Assembly: GCF_000373765.1 (NCBI RefSeq)
Contig: NZ_KB892404.1
Coordinates: forward strand, 62,588-94,845
Reading direction: 5' to 3'
Length of the DNA stretch: 32,258 nt
DNA from: Legionella shakespearei DSM 23087
GTDB lineage: Bacteria; Pseudomonadota; Gammaproteobacteria; Legionellales; Legionellaceae
Positions 7,153 to 18,799 of this stretch are shown one piece after another. The position numbers were made by a program, and so were the translations under genes. The stretch's first letter is position 1. Each line of letters starts with the position of its first letter. Under the pieces are notes generated by a model. The model made no database searches. It was not told the DNA's origin and was given only the letters and a program-made list of their open reading frames with translations.

Positions 7153-7242
7153 AGCATCGCTAATACTGGCTACAAATCCGCAAAAAACCTTTTAGCATCT
7201 GCCATGTTTTATGCAAAACCACATGCTATTAAAGTATCAGAT

Positions 7243-7836
7243 TTATCGGTAACACACTATCGATTTAAACGCATTACATTGATTTCCAAAGCATAATTCC
7301 TGACTGCCTATCGCTTTGGTTGCACTGATATGGTTTTCTCTTTCAAAACGCTTTGCCTGCATGAAGCCCATACGGCTGCAGAAAGAATTAGCTGCCCGGC
7401 GTCCACAACCCTGATTTTTGTTGTAACACCAGTCAACGCGATAATCATTGTAACGGGGCACAACAAATCTTTTTTCCCGATAGTGGTAAGATTTTGGTGG
7501 ATTATGAGATAGGCCAACGGCACAGCTAATACTCATAAACCCATTGCAACGCCAACCTTTACATTGAGCCCTGCTTGCTAAATAGTTAGTTAAACCCACA
7601 TTATAAGCAATAACATTCTGGGTGGAATAATCATAACCCAGCATTTGACAATAGCGCTTTGCCACCTCTTTACCACAGGCTTTACCATCAAGCGTACAGT
7701 AATCGAGACGCTCTCCTAAAAAGGTTGGGTGCCAAATGGTTCTAAATGCTTTGTTTTTTACACCTGCAGCGTAGGAATGACCTAAAAAGGAGCAAATTAA
7801 AAATATAAATACCATAAATTTGCGAAAATTGATCAT
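7243..7836 (-). CDS. Exported cysteine-rich protein with two tandem Cys modules, function unknown
   Basis: This 197-residue protein has a signal peptide (hydrophobic residues 8-22, cut near SYA-A). The mature part contains two homologous modules. The first runs from about DYCTLDGKACGKEVAKRYC to CKGWRCNGFMSISC; the second from DWCYNKNQGCGRRAANSFC to CFGNQCNAFKSIVC. Each has the pattern [YW]C-x(6)-CG-x(3)-A-x(3)-C-x(2)-[LM]G, then C-x(4)-C-[NG] and a final C, so about six cysteines per module suggest disulfide-bonded domains. I do not know a function. The protein should be periplasmic or secreted. It is a single gene upstream of fleQ on the same strand but separated by a GC-rich hairpin. The ATG at 7836 has AGG eight bases upstream. 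Confidence 0.8.
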   Translation of the reverse strand: MINFRKFMVFIFLICSFLGHSYAAGVKNKAFRTIWHPTFLGERLDYCTLDGKACGKEVAKRYCQMLGYDYSTQNVIAYNVGLTNYLASRAQCKGWRCNGFMSISCAVGLSHNPPKSYHYREKRFVVPRYNDYRVDWCYNKNQGCGRRAANSFCSRMGFMQAKRFERENHISATKAIGSQELCFGNQCNAFKSIVCYR

Positions 7837-7941
7837 TATAACAACCTGTTAGCAACTATTCTCACATGTTAGCTTAGTATACTGTGCAGGCACAAGAGTT
7901 TGGGGTAAAACGGGGTTGTTATTTTTTTTATTGTATGGAGT

Positions 7942-8030
7942 GTAGCCCGTATTAGGCGCCAGCCGTAATACGGGATCGAAGTAGCAATGAACTCATTCCC
8001 GTATTACGGCTGGCGCCTAATACGGGCTAC
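7942..8030. repeat. REP-like pair family B, copy B1 (34-bp perfect arms)
   Basis: Arms 7942-7975 and 7997-8030 are perfect reverse complements. Each arm starts with GTAG and is itself a hairpin (CCCGTATTA ... TAATACGGG), so the unit is two facing REP-like elements. The centre carries ATCGAAGT, as in family C. It lies in the 584-bp gene-free stretch 7837-8420, which is entirely repeats. Confidence 0.85.
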
Positions 8031-8052
8031 AGGCGCTGTCTCTTCTACACAT

Positions 8053-8171
8053 CCCGATCTACGTCGTCCTGAGCGCGTCTTTTTGCGCGAAGGATCTCAT
8101 TCCAGCGGCATGGTGCCAATATTTGGAGATCCTTCGCGCAAAAAGACGCGCTCAGGACGACGGGGTTCGGG
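8053..8171. repeat. Palindromic repeat family A, copy A4
   Basis: Long arms (about 8053-8099 and 8125-8171) carry the family A sequence GTCGTCCTGAGCGCG and the loop sequence GGCATGGTGCCAATATTT. It is preceded within 25 bp by REP pair B1. The sequence just before it (GCTGTCTCTTCTACA) also precedes copy A1, at about 335, so the shared unit is longer than the palindrome. Confidence 0.85.
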
Positions 8172-8231
8172 GAATGACAAAGATTTTTCGTAGCCGTATC
8201 GCTACAACTCTGGCACAATCTCTCGGAAACA

Positions 8232-8326
8232 CCTTGACCTCGCTTGGCTTTCAGGGCGTTGTGCGCAGGGACGCGCACACCGACCGCATGGATGCAGGTT
8301 TCCCTGAAAGACAAGCGAGGTTAAGG
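8232..8326. repeat. Inverted repeat, single copy in window
   Basis: CCTTGACCTCGCTTGGCTTT... at 8232-8256 pairs with 8302-8326 with two mismatches in 25. The spacer holds GTGCGCAGGGACGCGCAC, a small internal hairpin. No coding signal. Confidence 0.65.
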
Positions 8327-8373
8327 GGTTTCTTGCACAGGACTCGAAACTCTGGGAATTATCTTGAAGCTCA

Positions 8374-8412
8374 TTGCCACTTCGATCCCGGCTGCGAGCA
8401 GACCAGGCTACA
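8374..8412 (-). repeat. REP-like element, family C, single minus-strand unit (C4)
   Basis: Read on the minus strand this is GTAGCCTGG-N11-CCGGGATCGAAGTGGCAATG, the same head, stem and tail as C1 and C2. It ends about 10 bp before the stop codon of the NIF3-family gene. Confidence 0.7.
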
Positions 8413-8420
8413 AGTCAGTG

Positions 8421-10682
<2,262 letters not shown>

Positions 10683-10795
10683 AAAGTTAGCTCACTAATT
10701 GAAATAAATACAATTTTTTTACGCTAGTTGCTAAAAAAAATTTAAACGAGGGAGATACAGTCATTCCAAAAACTTTGATATCGGGTGATTACATC

Positions 10796-11077
10796 TTATG
10801 CTGTTTCTAATATATTCTTTACTCCACAAAACTCCGCGAGGGATTGGGTTTCAGGAGACATCCCTATCACCTCAAAAATCTTGTTATTTTGTTTACACAA
10901 TTTTCTTGCTTCAATTAACAGTGCCAGACCAGCACTGTCGCAATGAGTTACATCACTTAAATCGAGGCAAAATTTATTGCTGGTGTTATTCGTTAAAGCT
11001 TTAGAAAGCTTGGCGCGAACAGACACCACCGATTTAAAAGTGAGTTCTGTATCAGGCTTGAAATTAATGTTATCCAC
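10796..11077 (-). CDS. mlaB: MlaB, STAS-domain subunit of the phospholipid transporter
   Basis: This 93-residue single STAS domain contains FCLDLSDVTHCDSAGLALL, with the conserved DSAGL turn around 47-51. MlaB binds the ATPase MlaF on the cytoplasmic side and is needed for stability of the MlaFEDB complex, which moves phospholipids between inner and outer membranes. The start is GTG at 11077, two bases after the mlaC stop; no ATG is available near the expected N-terminus. The order mlaF-E-D-C-B is the standard one. Confidence 0.92.
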   Translation of the reverse strand: MDNINFKPDTELTFKSVVSVRAKLSKALTNNTSNKFCLDLSDVTHCDSAGLALLIEARKLCKQNNKIFEVIGMSPETQSLAEFCGVKNILETA

Positions 11078-11079
11078 AA

Positions 11080-11688
11080 TTATGAAGCCTTTTTAACTTG
11101 TTTCTTTTGCATTTCAGCAATTAAATCATTGATGCTGGAATGTTGTAATGCCTGAGCGAACTGCGATTTGAAACTTTGCAGTAAACTGACACCTTCAACG
11201 CTGATGTCATAAATTTTCCATTGTCCATTTTTGGCAACGAGGCTGTACGTCAGAGGAATATTTTGTCCTTGTGTACGAACGATCACACTGTTCACACGGA
11301 TGAAACGACTGCTCAATGATCCACGCAAGGGTAAAAATTGCACGGTTTCATCTGAGTATTGAGCCAGAGGACTCGCGTAAGTGCGAATCACCAGACGGGT
11401 AAAGGCCTGGGAAAACTGGGCACGCTCAGCTGGTGTGGCTTTAGTCCATGCCTGACGTCCCAAAACAGAACGTGACATTCCAGCTACGTCCACATTTGGC
11501 AACAGATGCGATTCAACTGCTTTATAAATAATGGCAGGATTACTTTGCAAATTGGCTTTATTTGCCTTTAAGGTGGCAATAATTTGATTTGCAGCATTTT
11601 CCAGCATGGGAACGGGTGATGATTGAGCAAATATAATTTGCGTTACTCCAAGACAGGCAACGAATAAAATGCTTTTTAATGCTCTCAT
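11080..11688 (-). CDS. mlaC: MlaC, periplasmic phospholipid-binding shuttle protein
   Basis: This 202-residue protein has a signal peptide (hydrophobic to about residue 21, ending IIFAQ). The mature Ttg2D/MlaC domain includes VDVAGMSRSVLGRQAW, the stretch FSQAFTRLVIRTYASPL and WKIYDISVEGVSL. MlaC carries a phospholipid through the periplasm between the outer-membrane MlaA complex and the inner-membrane MlaD ring. It sits between mlaD (7-bp gap) and mlaB. Length is typical. mlaA is not in this window. Confidence 0.94.
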   Translation of the reverse strand: MRALKSILFVACLGVTQIIFAQSSPVPMLENAANQIIATLKANKANLQSNPAIIYKAVESHLLPNVDVAGMSRSVLGRQAWTKATPAERAQFSQAFTRLVIRTYASPLAQYSDETVQFLPLRGSLSSRFIRVNSVIVRTQGQNIPLTYSLVAKNGQWKIYDISVEGVSLLQSFKSQFAQALQHSSINDLIAEMQKKQVKKAS

Positions 11689-11695
11689 ATTTCAC

Positions 11696-12172
11696 CTATT
11701 TTTTAATATTAAATAATAATTGGCCTATAAGATTCTCAAGAATAATAGCTTCCTGAGTCTTTGCAATTTCATCGCCATCACGTAAATAGGGATGATCCTT
11801 GCTCTCTTCATCTTCAAAACCGGGAACAATACTAATATAATTGGAACCAATCAAGCCTTCTGTCAAAATTCGTGCAGAAGAATCTTCATAAGGAATCCGT
11901 TTATCGCTTCTCAAGGTCATAGTAACACGGGCATTCAGTTCGCCTGGTTGTAATTCAATCTTGCTTACCTCACCAATACGTACCCCGGCAACTGTGACGG
12001 GAGCCCTCACCTTTAATCCGCCTATGTCAGTAAAATTTGCTGTCACATGATAATCCTTATGAGACAGAAAACTGTTAATCCCACTGACTTTCATTACCAT
12101 GACACATAAAGCCAAAAGGCCAAGCAACATAAATATTCCTACACTTATGTCTACATAACGTTGCTTATTCAT
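11696..12172 (-). CDS. mlaD: MlaD, MCE-domain subunit of the phospholipid transporter
   Basis: This 158-residue protein has one N-terminal membrane helix (about 10-28, IFMLLGLLALCVMVMKV) and one MCE domain (about 38-118) with FTDIGGLKVRAPVTVAGVRIG. The tail after EGLIGSNYISIVPG is short and ends in a helix (AIILENLIGQLLF), as in MlaD. Six copies form the periplasmic ring on MlaE through which lipid passes. It ends 7 bp before mlaC and starts exactly where mlaE stops. Confidence 0.95.
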   Translation of the reverse strand: MNKQRYVDISVGIFMLLGLLALCVMVMKVSGINSFLSHKDYHVTANFTDIGGLKVRAPVTVAGVRIGEVSKIELQPGELNARVTMTLRSDKRIPYEDSSARILTEGLIGSNYISIVPGFEDEESKDHPYLRDGDEIAKTQEAIILENLIGQLLFNIKK

Positions 12173-12955
12173 TTACCAATCTCCAATCATCATTGCAGTC
12201 AACAAAAAATCAAGCCCCAGAACTGCAAGCGATGAGTAAACTACTGTTTTAGTCGTCGCCTGGCTGATGCCCTCCGCTGTTGGCACACACTCAAATCCCT
12301 GGAATACAGCAATCCAGGTCACTACAAAAGCAAAAACCAAACTCTTGATAATTCCACTGAATACATCAAGGCGAAAATTTACTGCTGCCTGCATGTTGGA
12401 CCAAAAACTTCCAGCATCTACTCCTAACCAATGCACTCCAATAAAATATCCGCCGTAGATTGCTACCGCAGAAAAGATCAGAGCCAATACTGGCAAGGCA
12501 ATAAATCCGCCGATAAAACGGGGATAAATCACTCTGCCCAAGGGGTCAACCCCCATCATATCCATACTGGACAATTGTTCTGTTGCTTTCATCAGGCCAA
12601 TTTCGGCTGTCAGTGCAGAACCGGCACGTCCCGCAAACAGCAAGGCACTTACCACTGGCCCCAGTTCTCTGGCAATAGTTAATGCCAATAACTGGCCAAG
12701 CTGGCTTGCTGCTCCAAATTTTTGCAAGGTATTATATCCTTGCAATCCAACAACCATACCTATAAATAAAGCAGATACTACAATGATTAGGCAAGATAAA
12801 ACACCAATAAAAAAAATCTGGTGGCGTAATAATGGCCATAGTTTAGCAATATTGGGCTTTCTAAACAGCATGGTAAACAAAAATAAGCCGGAATTTCCTA
12901 TGCTCTGTAATACATGTACACCACGATTACCAAGACGCGCGATAGTATCAAGCAT
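12173..12955 (-). CDS. mlaE: MlaE, permease subunit of the phospholipid transporter
   Basis: This 260-residue inner-membrane permease of the MlaE/YrbE family has an N-terminal amphipathic helix and about five membrane segments. Family stretches are visible: [48 protein letters not shown], and [18 protein letters not shown] near the end. It forms the transport core with MlaF and contacts the MlaD ring. The ATG at 12955 has AGGAG upstream and lies inside the last codons of mlaF, so the two are coupled. Confidence 0.95.
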   Translation of the reverse strand: MLDTIARLGNRGVHVLQSIGNSGLFLFTMLFRKPNIAKLWPLLRHQIFFIGVLSCLIIVVSALFIGMVVGLQGYNTLQKFGAASQLGQLLALTIARELGPVVSALLFAGRAGSALTAEIGLMKATEQLSSMDMMGVDPLGRVIYPRFIGGFIALPVLALIFSAVAIYGGYFIGVHWLGVDAGSFWSNMQAAVNFRLDVFSGIIKSLVFAFVVTWIAVFQGFECVPTAEGISQATTKTVVYSSLAVLGLDFLLTAMMIGDW

Positions 12956-13754
12956 CTAATAACTCCTCTGTATAGGGTCTGGCAGGATAATGAAAAGGCA
13001 CAGCCCCATCTGCTTCCCCATGCATAAATTGTTTTACCTGAGGTTCTGAAGAATGGATTAACTCTTCAGGAGTACCCTGGCCTATTATTGTTCCACCGGA
13101 AATCAGATACACATAGTCCGCAATAGAGCAGGTTTCCTCTACATCGTGAGATACTATAATCGTTGTTGTATGTAACAGTTGATTCAAACGGCGAATCAAA
13201 CGCACCAAAACCCCCATGGAAATTGGATCTTGTCCTGTAAAAGGCTCATCGTACATCATTAATTCCGGATCCAGTGCTATGGTTCTTGCCAAAGCCACTC
13301 GTCTGGCCATACCCCCGGATAACTGGGCAGGCATCAGGTCGGCCGCACCCCGTAAGCCAACTGCTTCAAGTTTCATTAGGACTATATCACGCAACATGGA
13401 TGCGTTCAGTCTGGTGTGTTCTCTCAGAGGAAAAGCCACGTTTTCAAAAACTGAGAGATGGGTAAATAAGGCGCTGCTTTGAAAAAGCAAACCCATATTT
13501 CGCCGTGTTTCGTACAAAGCCTTGCGTGATAATTGATGAATGTTCTTTCCTTGTACATAGACTGCCCCGTGATCTGGCGTCAATTGAGCACCGATCAAAC
13601 GCAGCAAAGTAGTTTTACCTGAGCCGCTGGGTCCCATGATTGCAGTGATTTTTCCTTGTTTCACAACCATATCAATGCCATCAAAAATGCAGCGCTCATC
13701 CCGTGTAAAGGTCAGATTTTTTATTTCAACCCAATTTTCAGGCATGCTTTTCAT
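12948..13754 (-). CDS. mlaF: MlaF, ATPase subunit of the phospholipid transporter
   Basis: This ABC ATPase has Walker [16 protein letters not shown], signature [15 protein letters not shown] and Walker [37 protein letters not shown] is characteristic of MlaF/Ttg2A. The open frame extends upstream to a TTG at 13820, but that has no ribosome binding site and would add about 22 unconserved residues. ATGs at 13754 and 13745 fit homologous N-termini; I give 13754, and 13745 has slightly better spacing to a GGA. First gene of the mla operon, divergent from kdsD. Confidence 0.93.
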   Translation of the reverse strand: MKSMPENWVEIKNLTFTRDERCIFDGIDMVVKQGKITAIMGPSGSGKTTLLRLIGAQLTPDHGAVYVQGKNIHQLSRKALYETRRNMGLLFQSSALFTHLSVFENVAFPLREHTRLNASMLRDIVLMKLEAVGLRGAADLMPAQLSGGMARRVALARTIALDPELMMYDEPFTGQDPISMGVLVRLIRRLNQLLHTTTIIVSHDVEETCSIADYVYLISGGTIIGQGTPEELIHSSEPQVKQFMHGEADGAVPFHYPARPYTEELLDA

Positions 13755-13881
13755 TTCCAATTTTGGTCTGAACTTAGAAGTATATACCAGGTTATGGAAA
13801 AAAAATTGCTTTTTAAGCAAGTTTAAATCAAAAAAAGTTGGATTATTAAAATAAATAGGGATACATCATTGAAAAGCATTG

Positions 13882-13890
13882 TGTTAGAAT
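13882..13890 (+). promoter_or_regulatory. Possible extended -10 of the kdsD promoter
   Basis: TGTTAGAAT fits an extended -10 (TG-N-TAGAAT), about 33 bp before the kdsD ATG in the short divergent region with mlaF. There is no good -35 at the usual distance. Confidence 0.3.
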
Positions 13891-13922
13891 GAAAAATAAA
13901 CAAAAAACAGACAAAATAGCCT

Positions 13923-14882
13923 ATGAATTTTTGCACACTTGGTCTGGCAGTTATTGAAACTGAAGCACAAGCTGTCTTCGAGCTAACCCAACGTATTGAC
14001 GAGCGCTTTGAAAAGGCTTGTGAACTATTGCTCGCGTGTAAAGGACGCATAGTAGTAACAGGAATGGGGAAATCAGGCCACATAGCAAACAAACTGGCGG
14101 CTACTTTGTCCAGCACCGGAAGCCCCTCCTTTTTTATGCATCCAGGTGAAGCAAGCCATGGTGATCTGGGTATGATCACCCGCCAGGATACAGTAATTGC
14201 TATTTCGCATTCAGGGAACACTGCAGAAATTGTTACCTTGTTGCCATTGTTAAAACGCCTTGAAGTACCGCTGATTACCTTGACAGGTAATACCGAATCC
14301 ATTTTGGCCAAATCAGCAGATGTGAATCTTGATGTCAGTATTAAACAGGAAGCCTGCCCTCTCGGGTTAGCGCCAACTACAAGTACAACAGTATCATTGG
14401 TTATGGGGGATGCATTGGCCATTGCCCTGTTGCAGGCAAGAGGCTTTAGCGCTGAAGACTTTGCCCTGTCCCATCCTGGCGGCAGCCTCGGTAAAAGACT
14501 GTTACTACGCATTGACGAGTTATGTCACACGGGTGAACAGTTGCCGATAATTAATGAAAAAGCAACCATCAGTGAAGCCTTGATTGAAGTAACCGATAAA
14601 AAACTGGGCATGACCTGTGTAGTGAATAATCAGGGTACCCTGGTAGGCATCTACACGGATGGAGATATTCGCCGTACCTTAACCCGTGAGTATGACATCA
14701 ATACCACCCAGTTGACTGAAGTCATGACGCGAAATTGCAGAACCATCCAGAAAGGGATGCTTGCTGCAGAAGCTTTGGCAATCATGCAAAAGCACAGCAT
14801 CACTTCATTAGTAGTAACCGAAGAAAACAGACCTCACGCAGTGCTCCATTTACATGATTTGTTACGAGCCGGTGTTTTTTAA
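13923..14882 (+). CDS. kdsD: KdsD, D-arabinose 5-phosphate isomerase
   Basis: This 319-residue protein has an N-terminal SIS sugar-phosphate isomerase domain (about 35-180) and two C-terminal CBS domains (about 205-319). Typical stretches are GKSGHIANKLAATLSSTG, HPGEASHGDLGM, EACPLGLAPTTSTT and the late LHLHDLLRAGVF. It converts ribulose 5-phosphate to arabinose 5-phosphate, the first step of Kdo synthesis for LPS. First gene of kdsD-kdsC-lptC-lptA-lptB-trpGDC. The ATG at 13923 has a poor Shine-Dalgarno sequence, but no better start is nearby. Confidence 0.96.
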   Translation: MNFCTLGLAVIETEAQAVFELTQRIDERFEKACELLLACKGRIVVTGMGKSGHIANKLAATLSSTGSPSFFMHPGEASHGDLGMITRQDTVIAISHSGNTAEIVTLLPLLKRLEVPLITLTGNTESILAKSADVNLDVSIKQEACPLGLAPTTSTTVSLVMGDALAIALLQARGFSAEDFALSHPGGSLGKRLLLRIDELCHTGEQLPIINEKATISEALIEVTDKKLGMTCVVNNQGTLVGIYTDGDIRRTLTREYDINTTQLTEVMTRNCRTIQKGMLAAEALAIMQKHSITSLVVTEENRPHAVLHLHDLLRAGVF

Positions 14883-14894
14883 TCAGAGGATAAA

Positions 14895-15422
14895 ATGAAC
14901 GAATTATTGGAAAAAGCGAAAAGAGTAAAATGCCTTGTTTGTGATGTTGACGGAGTTCTAAGTGACGGCCTGCTGCATATCGATAATCATGGCAATGAAT
15001 TAAAGTCATTTCATGTGCAGGATGGCATGGGTTTAAAGCTGCTGATGGCTGCCGATATTGAAGTTGCCGTAATCACCACAGCACGTAATGCTGTTGTAGA
15101 TCACCGCATGCAGCAGCTTGGTGTTGTCCATTATTTTAAAGGTCAGGTTGATAAGCGTGACGCCTATCAGCAACTTAAGAAAACCCTGAATTTACAGGAT
15201 GATCAATTTGCCTATATTGGTGATGATTTACCTGATTTACCCCTGATTCAACAAGTGGGATTAGGCGTTGCCGTGCGTAATGCTGTGCCTCAGGTGAAAG
15301 AATTTGCTGACTGGCAAACAGAGAAAACCGGTGGCCGAGGTGCTGTCCGTGAACTCTGTGATTTAATCCTTAATGCACAAAATAAGGCAGAGGCAGCTCT
15401 GGAAGGTTATCTGAAACAATGA
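14895..15422 (+). CDS. kdsC: KdsC, Kdo-8-phosphate phosphatase
   Basis: This 175-residue HAD-family phosphatase of the tetrameric, cap-less type has the nucleophile motif CDVDGVLSDG (Asp17, Asp19), the Thr-containing VITTARNA, and the metal-site motif IGDDLPDLPLI. It removes phosphate from Kdo-8-P to give Kdo. The length matches KdsC. It follows kdsD by 12 bp and overlaps lptC by 4 bp, so Kdo synthesis and LPS export are made from one transcript. Confidence 0.95.
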   Translation: MNELLEKAKRVKCLVCDVDGVLSDGLLHIDNHGNELKSFHVQDGMGLKLLMAADIEVAVITTARNAVVDHRMQQLGVVHYFKGQVDKRDAYQQLKKTLNLQDDQFAYIGDDLPDLPLIQQVGLGVAVRNAVPQVKEFADWQTEKTGGRGAVRELCDLILNAQNKAEAALEGYLKQ

Positions 15423-15991
15423 ATAGTGCGAAACAAACCCTTGTACTGTTGTTCACTTTAATCATCCTGGCGGGCTCAGGGTGGTATTTTTCCGGTATGG
15501 AAAAAGTAGAACAACTGGACAATGACACGCTGTCATCAACTGTTGATACCACAATAACCGGACTTACTGTCCGCCAGTTTAATACCGATGGAGTATTGGT
15601 CAACCTGCTGACAACGCCGCTGATGGAGCACATTCCCAAGGAAGACATTCATTTGTTGCAAAATCCTCATATCGTTATCAAACAGGAAGATCAGCCAGCC
15701 TGGGAAATTAACTCTGTAAAAGCCAAATCATTCGAAGGCGGTCAACGCATTACCTTTATGGAACAAGTGGTAGTTCATCAAAAACCTGGTGATAAAACCT
15801 CGGAAAGCACTTTAAAAACAGAGGAAGTCACCTATTTTCCCAAGGAAAAAAAGGCAACCACTAACCTGTTCGTTACCTTCGAACAACCCGGAAATATAAT
15901 CCAGTCCCACGGCATGAATGCCTATCTTGATGAAAAGCGAGTCGAATTACTCCATAGAGCCCGAGGAAGCTATGACCCAGCTAAAGGTTAA
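15419..15991 (+). CDS. lptC: LptC, inner-membrane LPS transport protein
   Basis: This 190-residue bitopic protein has one N-terminal membrane segment (about 7-22, LVLLFTLIILAGSGWYF) and a periplasmic beta-jellyroll domain. It contains LVNLLTTPLMEHIPKED and a C-terminal NLFVTFEQPGN region like the LptC family. LptC joins the LptB2FG transporter and hands LPS to LptA. It overlaps kdsC by 4 bp and lptA by 20 bp. Sequence conservation in this family is low, so the call relies on order and shape as well as motifs. Confidence 0.92.
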   Translation: MNSAKQTLVLLFTLIILAGSGWYFSGMEKVEQLDNDTLSSTVDTTITGLTVRQFNTDGVLVNLLTTPLMEHIPKEDIHLLQNPHIVIKQEDQPAWEINSVKAKSFEGGQRITFMEQVVVHQKPGDKTSESTLKTEEVTYFPKEKKATTNLFVTFEQPGNIIQSHGMNAYLDEKRVELLHRARGSYDPAKG

Positions 15992-16484
15992 GTTCTGTCT
16001 TGCTCTGCTGTTAATGATGGCCTGGGTCATGGGTTACGCCCTGCCTACTGATAAAGAACAAATCATGCATGTGGTTTCCGACTCTGCAGATTTAAGCCAG
16101 CAAAATCATAAGGGTGTTTATACCGGTAATGTTGAATTTACCCAGGGAACAACTAACCTGCATGCAGCAAAGGCAATCACTCAGGGGGATGCTAAAAACC
16201 AGTTGACCCTGGCCATTGCCAATGGCACTAAGGGTAAACAAGCCCACTATTGGACTGAAACCGGACCTAATAAGCCTGCTTTTCATGCATATGCGGATAC
16301 TATAAAGTATTATCCATTGAAGCATATCATTGAATTAAGCGGTAATGCGCGCATAGAGCAAGGGCCAAATTCCATGTCAGCACCTAAAATAATCTATGAT
16401 ACCTTAAAGCAGCATGTAGTAACCCAAAATAACGGAAAAAGCAGAACCACTATAATTCTGTATCCTGAAAAGAAAACATCATGA
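15972..16484 (+). CDS. lptA: LptA, periplasmic LPS transport bridge protein
   Basis: This 170-residue protein has a signal peptide (about residues 1-26, [18 protein letters not shown]) and one OstA/LptA beta-jellyroll domain containing [19 protein letters not shown]. LptA oligomers bridge the periplasm between LptC and the outer-membrane LptD. The frame stays open to an ATG at 15918, deep inside lptC, but the ATG at 15972 starts a proper signal peptide and has GAGGA just upstream, so I choose it. It overlaps lptC by 20 bp and lptB by 4 bp. Confidence 0.93.
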   Translation: MTQLKVKFCLALLLMMAWVMGYALPTDKEQIMHVVSDSADLSQQNHKGVYTGNVEFTQGTTNLHAAKAITQGDAKNQLTLAIANGTKGKQAHYWTETGPNKPAFHAYADTIKYYPLKHIIELSGNARIEQGPNSMSAPKIIYDTLKQHVVTQNNGKSRTTIILYPEKKTS

Positions 16485-17206
16485 GTCGATTGGAAGCCGT
16501 AAATTTAAAAAAGTCATTCAAAACCCGAACGGTAGTTAATGGGGTAAGCATCCATGTGAAACAGGGTGAATGTGTCGGTTTGTTAGGCCCTAATGGTGCG
16601 GGTAAAACCACCTGCTTTTATATGATAGTAGGCCTGCAGTCTTGTGATGAAGGGCAAATCATTCTGAACGGGCAGGACATCACCCAGGATGCCATGCATC
16701 AAAGAGCACGTTTAGGGATCAGTTATTTGCCTCAGGAAGCCTCTGTATTCCGTAAACTGACAGTTGCTGACAACATCATGGCCATATTGCAACTCAGGCC
16801 CGATTTGGATGAACAAGCCCGGGAAGAAAAGCTGGATCTCCTGCTGCAGGAATTTCACATTAGCCATATAGAAAAAAGCATGGGGATGTCCTTATCAGGT
16901 GGAGAACGCCGCCGGGTTGAAATAGCCCGGGCATTGGCTATAGAGCCCTCTTTCATTTTACTTGATGAACCCTTTGCCGGTGTGGATCCGATTTCTGTTA
17001 TAGACATCAAAAAAATTATCCAGCATCTGTGTAATAAAGGCATTGGTGTCTTGATTACCGATCACAATGTCAGGGAAACCCTGGACATTTGCGAACGCGC
17101 CTATATTGTCAGCCAGGGGAAAATACTTTGTGAAGGAACTCCGGAACTGATCCTGGCAAACCAGCAAGTCAGAGCGGTTTATCTTGGGGAAGAGTTTACT
17201 TTATAG
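16481..17206 (+). CDS. lptB: LptB, ATPase of the LPS export transporter
   Basis: This 241-residue ABC ATPase has Walker [17 protein letters not shown], signature [15 protein letters not shown] and Walker [15 protein letters not shown]. The stretch [20 protein letters not shown] is diagnostic of LptB. It powers extraction of LPS from the inner membrane with LptF and LptG, which are encoded elsewhere. In E. coli rpoN follows lptB; here trpG begins 2 bp after the stop, so the trp genes look co-transcribed with the LPS genes. Confidence 0.97.
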   Translation: MSRLEAVNLKKSFKTRTVVNGVSIHVKQGECVGLLGPNGAGKTTCFYMIVGLQSCDEGQIILNGQDITQDAMHQRARLGISYLPQEASVFRKLTVADNIMAILQLRPDLDEQAREEKLDLLLQEFHISHIEKSMGMSLSGGERRRVEIARALAIEPSFILLDEPFAGVDPISVIDIKKIIQHLCNKGIGVLITDHNVRETLDICERAYIVSQGKILCEGTPELILANQQVRAVYLGEEFTL

Positions 17207-17208
17207 CC

Positions 17209-17787
17209 ATGCTTTTACTCATCGATAATTACGATTCCTTTACTTACAATCTGGTGCACTATTTTCAATGTCTGCAACAAGAGGTTCTTATCTATGAACA
17301 TGACAAAATTGATTTGGAACAGATAAGAAAACTCTCCCCCCAATATCTGGTCATATCCCCAGGACCCAATGCTCCGGATAAAGCGGGTATTTCCATGGCA
17401 GCAATTAAGGAGTTTCATCAGGAGATACCTGTATTGGGTATTTGCCTTGGGCATCAATGTCTGGCTCAGGCTTTTGGCGGTACAATTATCCCCGCCCCCG
17501 AAATCATTCATGGCAAAACATCAGATATTCTTCATCATCGTCAGGGGATATTTAAAGACATACCTAATTACTTCAAAGCAACCCGTTATCATTCATTAGC
17601 AGTTGATGCAGCCACTTTGCCTGACTGCTTTTCAATAGATGCCTGGGCGGATAAAACCATCATGGCAATTTCGCATCGTCAATACCCGCTTTTTGGTCTA
17701 CAATTTCATCCAGAGGCCATATTAAGCCAACATGGTTTGCACTTATTAGAGAACTTCTTAAATTATGATACCCAAACAATTATTTGA
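17209..17787 (+). CDS. trpG: TrpG, glutamine amidotransferase subunit of anthranilate synthase
   Basis: This 192-residue class I glutamine amidotransferase has catalytic Cys79 in GICLGHQCLAQ and His167/Glu169 in FHPEAI. IDNYDSFTYNLVHYF and ISPGPNAPDKAG are typical of TrpG/PabA. It supplies ammonia to TrpE for anthranilate formation and may also serve PabB, as dual-use subunits do. trpE is not in this window. It follows lptB by 2 bp and overlaps trpD by 23 bp. Confidence 0.93.
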   Translation: MLLLIDNYDSFTYNLVHYFQCLQQEVLIYEHDKIDLEQIRKLSPQYLVISPGPNAPDKAGISMAAIKEFHQEIPVLGICLGHQCLAQAFGGTIIPAPEIIHGKTSDILHHRQGIFKDIPNYFKATRYHSLAVDAATLPDCFSIDAWADKTIMAISHRQYPLFGLQFHPEAILSQHGLHLLENFLNYDTQTII

Positions 17788-18799
17788 ACATCTCATTGAT
17801 AAAAAGGATTTAAGTCCTGCGCAAATGCAGGAAGTCATTCATGCCTGCATGACTGGACAATTCAATGATTTACAAATCGCTACTTTTTTAGCCTTGATGC
17901 GCATGAAAGGTGAGACGGTACATGAACTCACCGCAGCGGCTGAAGTAATGCGCCAGTTAGCCCATCATCTTGATTTGGGTGATAATCTGGTTGATATTGT
18001 AGGTACTGGTGGAGATGGTAAAAATACGTTCAACGTATCTACTGCCTGCAGTTTTGTGGTGGCAGCTGCTGGAGTACCCGTTGCCAAACATGGTAATCGT
18101 TCTGTTTCCAGCCGCAGTGGCAGTGCCGATTTACTGGAGCAGGCGGGTTTTGTATTAAATCTTGCAGACCAAGATATGAATGAATGCATCAAACAATGTG
18201 GTCTTGCTTTTTTATTCGCACCGCATTACCACCCAGCCATGCAACATGCAAGGACTGCACGCCAACAATTGGGAATAAGAACTCTGTTTAATTTGCTCGG
18301 GCCGCTGGTTAATCCGGCACAGGTCAAGCGTCAGGTTGTTGGTGTGTTTTCAACAACATGGCAACGACCTTTGGCAACTGTTCTGGCTAATTTAGGCAGC
18401 GAGAGAGCTTTGGTTATCAGTTCTCAGGACGGTATGGATGAAATCAGTATCGTAGCACCTACTGCAGTTATAGAATATCGTCAAGGTTCGTTTAAAAAGT
18501 GGCTTCTTGTCCCTGAGGAATATGGAGTGACGCATTCTTCTTTGGATGCAATAACCGTAGACTCACCCGAGGAAAGTCTTGAAAAGATAGTGTCTGTCTT
18601 TACTGGTGAAAAAGGGGCGGCACGAGATATGGTGGTGCTCAATTCAGCCGCTGCTATTTATTGCGCCAGAGACAACCTTACTTTTGCTGATGCTGTTGAT
18701 CTGGCAAAAAGCGCTATTGATAGTGGAAAAGCCTCTGAATGTTTTACCAAACTGCGTCAATTAACCCAAACTTTAAATAAAGAATCACATCATGAATAG
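17765..18799 (+). CDS. trpD: TrpD, anthranilate phosphoribosyltransferase
   Basis: This 344-residue enzyme joins anthranilate to PRPP, the second step of tryptophan synthesis. It shows the PRPP/metal motif [34 protein letters not shown], and [12 protein letters not shown]. The length fits the family. The ATG at 17765 lies inside the end of trpG, and the 3' end overlaps trpC by 8 bp, so trpG-D-C are tightly coupled. Confidence 0.97.
   Translation: MIPKQLFEHLIDKKDLSPAQMQEVIHACMTGQFNDLQIATFLALMRMKGETVHELTAAAEVMRQLAHHLDLGDNLVDIVGTGGDGKNTFNVSTACSFVVAAAGVPVAKHGNRSVSSRSGSADLLEQAGFVLNLADQDMNECIKQCGLAFLFAPHYHPAMQHARTARQQLGIRTLFNLLGPLVNPAQVKRQVVGVFSTTWQRPLATVLANLGSERALVISSQDGMDEISIVAPTAVIEYRQGSFKKWLLVPEEYGVTHSSLDAITVDSPEESLEKIVSVFTGEKGAARDMVVLNSAAAIYCARDNLTFADAVDLAKSAIDSGKASECFTKLRQLTQTLNKESHHE

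Noticed and set aside
3581-8412. CRISPR-like array
   Set aside because: Repeats are palindromic, irregularly spaced and separated by genes; no regular spacers.
13755-13820. N-terminal extension of MlaF from a TTG at 13820
   Set aside because: No ribosome binding site, and the extra residues do not fit homologues; ATGs at 13754/13745 do.
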